Positions 13,382-18,144 of a DNA stretch of 18,144 nucleotides are shown one piece after another. A model generated the notes under the pieces. It did no database searches, was not told the DNA's origin, and worked only from the letters and a program-made list of their open reading frames with translations. The stretch comes from Deltaproteobacteria bacterium. Its GTDB lineage: Bacteria > Desulfobacterota > DSM-4660 > Desulfatiglandales > Desulfatiglandaceae. The stretch lies in NCBI GenBank assembly GCA_018644785.1, contig JABGPV010000080.1, positions 1 to 18,144 of the forward strand. The letters are read 5' to 3'. The translations under genes were made by a program, and so were the position numbers. Each line of letters opens with the position of its first letter. Position 1 is the first letter of the stretch.

Positions 13382-14671
13382 TTACCGAACCGGCTGGTTA
13401 AAATAACCCAAAATCAGATCTGGAAAACGTTCCGTCAGACGCGCCGCCATTTTTCGTATCCCGACACCTTTTTCACCGGTAGCGGGTATTTTTTCCAGAT
13501 AAAAGGCCGGGTCAATACAGAGGTTTTTGAGATGAAGGAAATTTATGCCGGTTTTAGAAATCAACGCCGTTAATGCATCCATTTCTGCCGCCTGATCCGA
13601 AATTCCCGGAAAGACCAGATAGTTGATCATTGTATACAGCCCCATTTTTCGTGACAGGGCGATGGCATCCATCACGTCAACAAATCCATAGCCTTTGGGC
13701 CGATAGTAGGCCCCATAAAATTCCGGTCTTGCGCTGTTCAAGCTGATGCGGATGGAATCAAGGCCATTTTCTGCAATCTTTCGAATCCGATCAGGAAAGC
13801 TGCCGTTGGTATTCAGGTTGATGGTACCGTTTCGGGTTCGCTTTCGAATTTCTTGAATGCTTTCTGCAATCAACTCATATTCCGTAAGGGGTTCCCCTTC
13901 ACAACCCTGTCCGAAACTCACAATGGCCTTGGGGGCATGGTTTAAGTGTGCCACAGCCAGATTGACGATTTCGTTCATTGAAGGGGTGAACCTGATCCTT
14001 TCATGGGACGCTTCAAAGGAAGCGCCCGGTTGAAGGGAAAGGCACCCCAGGCAGGTGGCGTTGCATTTTCGGCTGAGCGGTAATGGCGCTTCCCATCTTT
14101 TCAGGAAAAGATTTTTCGCGGCAAAACAATGGTTTTCCGTTGCGCAGGTCGTCAAATGATTGACCAGGGGACCGGTCGGGTTTTTTTCCATAAAATCCGA
14201 AATGGCCGGAACCAGTTCCCGGTCGTCATAATGGCGGGGGTCCCACCGCTCATTATACTCCACCTCAAACCCGGCGGACCAGTACTGGCCATCCCTGAAA
14301 CCGACGGCCCCATAAGCCCATGACGGCAGCACAAAGGATTTCTCACTGTAATCCGCCGCGGGAAGATGGGTTCTGACAAATCCCGGTTCAAGAAAAACAG
14401 CGACTGCAAAGCAGGTCGTAGACTTCCCGTCCACATCCATTTCATAAATGGTTTTTGGTTGACCCGTATGGGGATCAAGGCCAAGAGGGGGACAGGCGGG
14501 GATATAAAAGAGTTTGCTGAATTCCGGCATGATGATGAGGTCATCAGGTTCAATCGGGAAAAGATTTGGTCCGGAAAACCCGGCCATTCTAAGATATGGA
14601 TGTTCATAAATCCGGCCTTCCGGGTCTGCGTAAAGCATTAAGGGCAGGTGTTTCAAATTCCGGACTGTCAT
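13382..14671 (-). CDS. Radical SAM protein with uncharacterised N-terminal region
   Basis: This 429-residue protein is a radical SAM enzyme. The cluster motif is KCNATCLGC, with CX3CX2C cysteines at 203, 207 and 210, binding a 4Fe-4S cluster and S-adenosylmethionine. VSFGQGCEGEPL is the GGE-like strand; INLNTNGS and IRISLNS follow as in other members. About 200 residues precede the motif. This part (YADPEGRIYEHPYLRMAG, FYIPACPPLGLDPHTG) is not a known catalytic domain I can name. I recall related proteins in other deltaproteobacteria annotated only as radical SAM. Two extra cysteines (176 and 182, in TTCATENHC) just before the core could add a metal site. The ATG at 14671 is preferred, as AAAGG sits 8 nt upstream; the TTG at 14698 has no such site. 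The gene is divergent from the histidine kinase. The substrate is unknown. Confidence 0.85.
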   Translation of the reverse strand: MTVRNLKHLPLMLYADPEGRIYEHPYLRMAGFSGPNLFPIEPDDLIIMPEFSKLFYIPACPPLGLDPHTGQPKTIYEMDVDGKSTTCFAVAVFLEPGFVRTHLPAADYSEKSFVLPSWAYGAVGFRDGQYWSAGFEVEYNERWDPRHYDDRELVPAISDFMEKNPTGPLVNHLTTCATENHCFAAKNLFLKRWEAPLPLSRKCNATCLGCLSLQPGASFEASHERIRFTPSMNEIVNLAVAHLNHAPKAIVSFGQGCEGEPLTEYELIAESIQEIRKRTRNGTINLNTNGSFPDRIRKIAENGLDSIRISLNSARPEFYGAYYRPKGYGFVDVMDAIALSRKMGLYTMINYLVFPGISDQAAEMDALTALISKTGINFLHLKNLCIDPAFYLEKIPATGEKGVGIRKMAARLTERFPDLILGYFNQPVR

Positions 14672-14699
14672 ATGGATGCCTTTTCTGATACCTAACAAG

Positions 14700-14729
14700 T
14701 TGACTCCGATCTATCTGAAGACTTAAGAT
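14700..14729 (+). promoter_or_regulatory. Possible sigma-70 promoter of the kinase-regulator pair
   Basis: TTGACT (14700-14705) and TAAGAT (14724-14729) are 18 bp apart and end 47 bp before the kinase ATG. The match is moderate. No sigma-54 element or GTAC dyad was seen here, so the pair does not appear to be autoregulated through the site used downstream. Confidence 0.4.
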
Positions 14730-14776
14730 AACACAAAATGTATTATTCCGACAAGGATGCCTGCTTTTAAAAAAAG

Positions 14777-16219
14777 ATGTCGCTTCTAAATAAAAACACT
14801 CATAAGAAGGGAAAGCAATTCAGGCTCGTTAAGTTTTTCGCCTATGCCAGCTTTGTTGTCCTCATCATCTTCAGTTTACCCTTCTCCATGGTCATCTCAC
14901 AACGGGCCAAAGACATCCTCATGAAAAGTCACGAAACCTACGCCCTTCTGCTGGGTGAAAACCTGAACCACCAAGTCTTTCAGAATTTTGTGCTGCCCGT
15001 AACCCAACAGTTTGGGAAAATGCGATTAAGGGAGAAACAACAGCAGGCGTTAATGGATCGAATCGTACGAAACACCACCCACAGTTTTAAAATCGATCTG
15101 GTGAACATGTATGATATCAACCAAGGTGTTATCGCATACAGCACCGATCCTGGCCTTATTGGAAAAAAAGTGCGGGAAAGCCTTGGCTACAAAAAAGCGG
15201 TCATGGGGCAAAATTCTTCCAGGCTCGTATCCGGAGGAGATGGGATTTGGGGTACCGGCATTCAGAGGGGGGGCGAAAAAAAGCTGCGAACCTATATCCC
15301 CTTCATGGGTGTCGGGCCTTTTCTGGGGGAGACCGGGCATGTTTTGGGCGTCTTTGAATTGATACAGGACCTCACGCAGGAATATGAATCCCTGGTTCGG
15401 TTTCAGTATCTGATTTTCGGATTGTCAATCCTCATCATGGGCATGATTTTTGTGGCGCTTCTTTTTATCGTGCACAAAGCGGAAAAAACCATTGCCGAAA
15501 GGGCCAGGGAACAACGCGAGTTGGAAACCCAGCTGAATCAGTCGGAACGGCTTGCGGCCCTGGGGGAGATGATCGCGGGTGTATCCCACGAAATCAGAAA
15601 TCCTTTGGGCATTATCAGAAGCACCGCTGAACTGATGGGCAGCATGTCAATCGGCAATGAATCACAGGCCAAGCTCTCAGGCCTGATTGTTGAGGAATCG
15701 AGTCGGCTCAATGATATTGTTACGGAGTTCCTCGACTTCGCCCGGCCCCAGGAGCCTCATTTTCAGGATTGTGACCTGGATGAAATCCTGGACAAAAACA
15801 TACAGTTCTTGCAGATGGCGCTTGAAACGAAAAAAATTTTGCTGCGGGACAATTTACCTCATCGGCCTTTGCCGCTCAGGGCGGATCCCCAATTGCTCTA
15901 CCGGTCTTTTCTAAACATTTTCATGAACGCCATTCAGGCCATGGAAAACGCCGGAACCCTTTCGGTCAGCGTTTCGGAAGAAAAAGATCTATACCGGGTG
16001 GTCATTGAAGACGACGGTGACGGCATTCGTGAAAAAGACCTGAAAAAGATCTTCGATCCTTTTTTCAGCACCAAAGACAAAGGAAGCGGCCTGGGTCTTT
16101 CCATTGTTCGCAATATCATCGAAGGACACCGGGGCCGCATATGGATTGAGAGCCATCACAAGGAATCCACTGATCGAAAACCGGGAACCCGGGTTTTTAT
16201 CCAGCTGCCAAAGGGATAA
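14777..16219 (+). CDS. Membrane sensor histidine kinase (NtrB/AtoS class)
   Basis: The 480-residue kinase has TM1 at about 18-40, a periplasmic sensor of about 165 residues with Cache-like features (VNMYDINQGVIAYSTDPGLIGKKV), TM2 at about 209-233, and a coiled-coil linker. The dimerisation/phosphoacceptor domain has His271 in GVSHEIRNPLG. The catalytic domain shows the N box (NIFMNAIQAME, 378-388), G1 DDGDGI (412-417), the F box FDPFFSTK (426-433) and G2 GSGLGLSI (436-443), all intact. It should phosphorylate the regulator encoded 30 bp downstream. The ATG at 14777 has no good ribosome binding site; no better start precedes the hydrophobic segment. The ligand is unknown. Kinases of this class usually pair with sigma-54 activators, as here. 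Confidence 0.93.
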   Translation: MSLLNKNTHKKGKQFRLVKFFAYASFVVLIIFSLPFSMVISQRAKDILMKSHETYALLLGENLNHQVFQNFVLPVTQQFGKMRLREKQQQALMDRIVRNTTHSFKIDLVNMYDINQGVIAYSTDPGLIGKKVRESLGYKKAVMGQNSSRLVSGGDGIWGTGIQRGGEKKLRTYIPFMGVGPFLGETGHVLGVFELIQDLTQEYESLVRFQYLIFGLSILIMGMIFVALLFIVHKAEKTIAERAREQRELETQLNQSERLAALGEMIAGVSHEIRNPLGIIRSTAELMGSMSIGNESQAKLSGLIVEESSRLNDIVTEFLDFARPQEPHFQDCDLDEILDKNIQFLQMALETKKILLRDNLPHRPLPLRADPQLLYRSFLNIFMNAIQAMENAGTLSVSVSEEKDLYRVVIEDDGDGIREKDLKKIFDPFFSTKDKGSGLGLSIVRNIIEGHRGRIWIESHHKESTDRKPGTRVFIQLPKG

Positions 16220-16249
16220 TCTGGAATTTTTGTACGGAGCCCAAAAACT

Positions 16250-17614
16250 ATGGAAACCATCCTGATTGTTGATGATGAAAAAAACTATCTCGTTGTGCTG
16301 GAAGCGCTTCTGAGCGCTGAAGGCTATGAAATCGTAACGGCCAGGGATGCTAAAATGGCCGTCAGCATCCTTCGTGAAGCAGATCTCGATCTGATCATCA
16401 CGGATATGAAGATGCCCGGCATGAGCGGTATGGAACTTCTTGAGACATGCAAGAAAATCAATCCGGAAATCCCCGTTATCATGATGACCGCCTTTGGCAG
16501 CATTGAAATGGCGGTTGAGGCCATGAAAAAGCATGCCTATGATTACATCCAGAAACCATTTGAAAATGATCAGCTCAAGTTGACGGTAAAAAAAGCCATG
16601 GAGAACCACCGGTTGGTGAAAGATAACAGACTCCTGGCGGAGGCCCTTTCCGATCGATTCCGATATGGCAATATGGTGGGCAAGAGTAAGCCGATGATGA
16701 AAGCATATGACCTCATCGACAAGGTCTCCGGTTCCAAGGCGTCAGTCCTCATTACCGGGCCGTCGGGCACCGGAAAAGAGCTCATTGCCAAAGCCATTCA
16801 CTACCAGGGACCGAGAAAAGAAAGACCGCTCATTTCCATCAATTGCGGTGCTCTGACGGAAACCCTTCTGACCAGTGAATTGTTCGGGCACGAAAAGGGT
16901 GCGTTTACGGGTGCTGTCGCCATGAAAAAAGGCCGGTTTGAATTGGCGGACGGGGGCACCATATTCCTGGACGAAGTGGGGGAAATGCCGGCGTCGCTTC
17001 AGGTTAAACTTTTGCGGGTCCTTCAGGAAATGGAGCTTGAACGGGTGGGGGGAACCCGGACCATCAAAGTGGATGTTCGCGTTCTTTCCGCTTCAAACCG
17101 GAATATCAAAGAGGATGTGGCCAAAGGCGTATTTCGTGAAGACCTCTACTATCGTCTGAATGTGATCCACATCGATGCACCGTCACTTCAGGAGCGCACC
17201 GACGATATACCGCTGCTCGTGAAACATTTTATTGGAAAATTTCAAGAGGGAGATCTCAAAAGGAAAATCGAACTGCGCCCTGAAGTGTGGAAAGCGCTTT
17301 ATACACACCCGTGGCCTGGAAACGTCAGGGAGTTGGAAAATGTTATTGAAAGGGCCATGGTGTTGCATACGGGGGGCGTTATCACCTTGGATGATTTGCC
17401 AAGATCCCTCGTCGATACGGAAACCGAGTTCGATGTGGAGCGATTTGTTCCCTCCCATATCCCCCTGCCCAAAGCCATGGAAGAGATAGAGGAAAGACTT
17501 GTTCGAAGAGCCCTGGCCCAATCCAATAATGTTCAGTCCCACGCAGCCATAAGTTTAGGCATTACCAAAAGCCTGATTCAGCACAAAATGAAAAAGTACA
17601 ACATCACTCTATGA
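16250..17614 (+). CDS. NtrC-family sigma-54-dependent response regulator
   Basis: The 454-residue protein has three domains. The receiver (about 1-120) carries Asp8 and Asp9, the phosphoacceptor Asp52 (ITDMKMPG), Thr80 and Lys102. The AAA+ domain (about 140-375) has Walker A GPSGTGKE (170-177), the sigma-54-contacting GAFTGA loop (217-222), Walker [12 protein letters not shown], and WPGNVREL. The Fis-type helix-turn-helix lies at the C-terminus ([20 protein letters not shown]). All key residues are present, so it should activate a sigma-54 promoter when phosphorylated. The ATG has GGAG 10 nt upstream, 30 bp after the kinase stop. A near-consensus -24/-12 promoter with upstream GTAC dyads lies in the next 210 bp, making that site its most likely target. 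It belongs to the AtoC/ZraR/PxrR-like group, but the orthology is not established. Confidence 0.95.
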   Translation: METILIVDDEKNYLVVLEALLSAEGYEIVTARDAKMAVSILREADLDLIITDMKMPGMSGMELLETCKKINPEIPVIMMTAFGSIEMAVEAMKKHAYDYIQKPFENDQLKLTVKKAMENHRLVKDNRLLAEALSDRFRYGNMVGKSKPMMKAYDLIDKVSGSKASVLITGPSGTGKELIAKAIHYQGPRKERPLISINCGALTETLLTSELFGHEKGAFTGAVAMKKGRFELADGGTIFLDEVGEMPASLQVKLLRVLQEMELERVGGTRTIKVDVRVLSASNRNIKEDVAKGVFREDLYYRLNVIHIDAPSLQERTDDIPLLVKHFIGKFQEGDLKRKIELRPEVWKALYTHPWPGNVRELENVIERAMVLHTGGVITLDDLPRSLVDTETEFDVERFVPSHIPLPKAMEEIEERLVRRALAQSNNVQSHAAISLGITKSLIQHKMKKYNITL

Positions 17615-17724
17615 CGGTAAAAGGTCTTGTACCCAAAAATTTGCTATCATTATATGCATTTACGCTTAAAAACCTTTTCAGAGCCTTTTTCGGGTACAGA
17701 ATATTGTACTATTTCGGTTGTACA
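17594..17724 (+). promoter_or_regulatory. Candidate enhancer (UAS) region with clustered GTAC motifs
   Basis: GTAC occurs five times in 131 bp (17596, 17629, 17694, 17706, 17720), against roughly 0.5 expected at random. GTACA at 17694-17698 and TGTAC at 17705-17709 form a 16-bp dyad (GTACA-N6-TGTAC). The palindrome TGTACA at 17719-17724 is centred 20 bp further on, two helical turns, on the same DNA face. They lie about 110-140 bp upstream of the expected start, the usual distance for NtrC-type enhancer sites. The regulator's helix-turn-helix could bind these dyads. Confidence 0.55.
17619..17698 (+). other. Possible RNA fold in the 3' UTR of the response regulator gene
   Basis: AAAAGGT (17619-17625) can pair with ACCTTTT (17672-17678). 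TGTACCC-AAAAA (17628-17639) can pair with TTTTT-C-GGGTACA (17686-17698), 12 pairs with one bulge. The pairings compete or nest loosely. The symmetry may equally reflect DNA binding sites, since TGTACCC and GGGTACA belong to the GTAC series. Confidence 0.3.
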
Positions 17725-17767
17725 TTACAAAACTGAAAATGATCGTAATCCGAATTCATCCCATAAA

Positions 17768-17780
17768 AAACAATAGGTTA
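17768..17780 (+). promoter_or_regulatory. IHF-like bending site
   Basis: AAACAATAGGTTA matches the IHF consensus WATCAA-N4-TTR at all but one defined position. It lies between the GTAC cluster and the -24/-12 promoter, where IHF commonly bends DNA to bring the activator to the polymerase. The short consensus makes a chance match possible. Confidence 0.35.
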
Positions 17781-17807
17781 AAGGAAAAAATGGCAGCCTT
17801 TGATTTT

Positions 17808-17824
17808 TTGGCAAGCTAATTGCA
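17808..17824 (+). promoter_or_regulatory. Sigma-54 promoter (-24/-12)
   Basis: TTGGCAAGCTAATTGCA matches the consensus YTGGCACG-N4-TTGCW with the -24 GG at 17810-17811 and the -12 GC at 17822-17823, exactly 10 bp apart. Only the A in place of the C after TGGCA departs from the core. The expected start is near 17834-17836. No start codon with a ribosome binding site follows, only a small transcript and a terminator. Confidence 0.75.
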
Positions 17825-17834
17825 TCTAGAAAGG

Positions 17835-17904
17835 GTCATATAGAGTCTAAAAATTACTCTTTCCTCCTAAGAAACCAACCTCGCTTTGCGGGGTTGGTTT
17901 TTTT
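17835..17904 (+). ncRNA. Predicted sigma-54-dependent small RNA
   Basis: A transcript starting at the expected sigma-54 start and ending at the intrinsic terminator would be about 70 nt. It contains no ORF with a ribosome binding site. Stem-loop 1 pairs AGAGT (17842-17846) with ACTCT (17856-17860) around a 9-nt A-rich loop. A linker, TTCCTCCTAAG (17861-17871), follows, carrying CCTCC, complementary to Shine-Dalgarno sequences. Stem-loop 2 is the terminator. Such a free C/U-rich linker between hairpins is typical of trans-acting sRNAs that block ribosome binding sites. The neighbouring NtrC-type regulator is the likely activator. Architecture and position resemble Pxr in Myxococcus (kinase, NtrC-type regulator, sRNA), GlmY and Qrr, but sequence homology was not tested. 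The 5' end is inferred from the promoter, not observed. Confidence 0.6.
17872..17904 (+). terminator. Strong rho-independent terminator
   Basis: AAACCAACCTCGC (17872-17884) pairs with GCGGGGTTGGTTT (17888-17900) in a 13-pair stem with one T-G wobble and a TTT loop. T residues continue to 17904. It ends the predicted sRNA and lies between it and the convergent era gene. On the opposite strand the stem is followed by only a short T run, so it may serve weakly for era. Confidence 0.9.
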
Positions 17905-17930
17905 ATGCCTCCAAAATCTGCAATCCGGTC

Positions 17931-18144
17931 TCAATATCCCAGTCGTTTCAAAGCGCGGGTGTCTTTGCTCCAGTTTTTCTCCAGACGTACCGCCAGATCA
18001 AGATAAACCCTTGCTTCGAATAGCGCTTCCAGTTCAAGTCTGGCGGAACGACCGATTTTCCGGATCATCCCTCCCCCACGGCCAATGAAGATGCCTTTCT
18101 GGGAATCGCTTTCAACATGGATTCTGGCCCCAATGGATACCAGA
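17931..18144 (-). CDS. era: GTPase Era, C-terminal KH-domain part
   Basis: The minus strand is open from the window edge to a TGA at 17931-17933, giving 70 residues of the C-terminus. It reads as the KH domain of Era: VSIGARIHVESDSQKGIFIG, then RGGGMIRKIG with the GxxG loop, ARLELEALFEARVYLDL and the ending KRLGY. Era binds the 3' end of 16S rRNA in 30S ribosome maturation. The GTPase domain lies beyond the window. The gene converges on the kinase-regulator-sRNA unit, and its stop lies 27 bp from the sRNA terminator. Confidence 0.93.
   Translation of the reverse strand, partial: LVSIGARIHVESDSQKGIFIGRGGGMIRKIGRSARLELEALFEARVYLDLAVRLEKNWSKDTRALKRLGY

Noticed and set aside
15989..16609. 206-residue minus-strand open frame across the kinase-regulator junction.
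   Set aside because: It is antisense to two well-supported genes whose motifs are intact, and its sequence resembles no family.
1..18144. CRISPR arrays, transposase genes, phage genes, toxin-antitoxin pairs or defence systems.
   Set aside because: No regularly spaced repeats and no matching protein motifs were found on either strand.

Overview
The window reads as a chromosomal segment of a Gram-negative deltaproteobacterium-type organism, most likely Desulfobacterota and perhaps Desulfobacterales. This is inferred from the type II secretion genes, a sigma-54 two-component system, a DnaA with unusual nucleotide-binding motifs, a DUF6485 gene and a lineage-typical radical SAM protein. It cannot be proven from this sequence alone. 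No phage, plasmid, CRISPR or transposase gene was seen. The one mobile-looking element is a 142-bp MITE-like repeat just upstream of gspE.

Layout. 1-2397 (minus): gspF (cut by the window edge) and gspE, the platform protein and ATPase of a type II secretion system. 2414-2555: MITE-like repeat. 2623-4279 (minus): a sugar-nucleotide epimerase/decarboxylase and a NusG/RfaH-like (UpxY-type) antiterminator, a pair typical of polysaccharide loci. 4370-4687 (plus): a strong sigma-70 promoter driving a small Cys-rich DUF6485 protein. 4737-8981 (minus): GNAT acetyltransferase, a large membrane/TPR protein, an orotate phosphoribosyltransferase-like gene and tRNA-Pro(CGG). 9266-10392 (plus): a GT2 glycosyltransferase overlapping a DUF2304 membrane protein. 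10356-12892 (minus): dnaA followed after 17 nt by a GT4 glycosyltransferase whose 3' end overlaps DUF2304. 12893-13381: a 489-bp AT-rich intergenic region. 13382-14671 (minus): a radical SAM protein with an uncharacterised N-terminal region.

14777-17904 (plus) is the most interesting part. A membrane histidine kinase and an NtrC-class response regulator are followed by a 316-bp non-coding stretch. This carries, in order, clustered GTAC dyads (candidate enhancer), an IHF-like site, a near-consensus -24/-12 sigma-54 promoter and, about 40 nt beyond the expected start, a strong intrinsic terminator. The simplest reading is a sigma-54-dependent small RNA of about 70 nt, controlled by the adjacent two-component system. 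It would have a CCUCC (anti-Shine-Dalgarno) linker between two hairpins. The layout is analogous to Pxr of myxobacteria, GlmY of enterobacteria and Qrr of vibrios. The last 214 bases hold the 3' end of era on the opposite strand.
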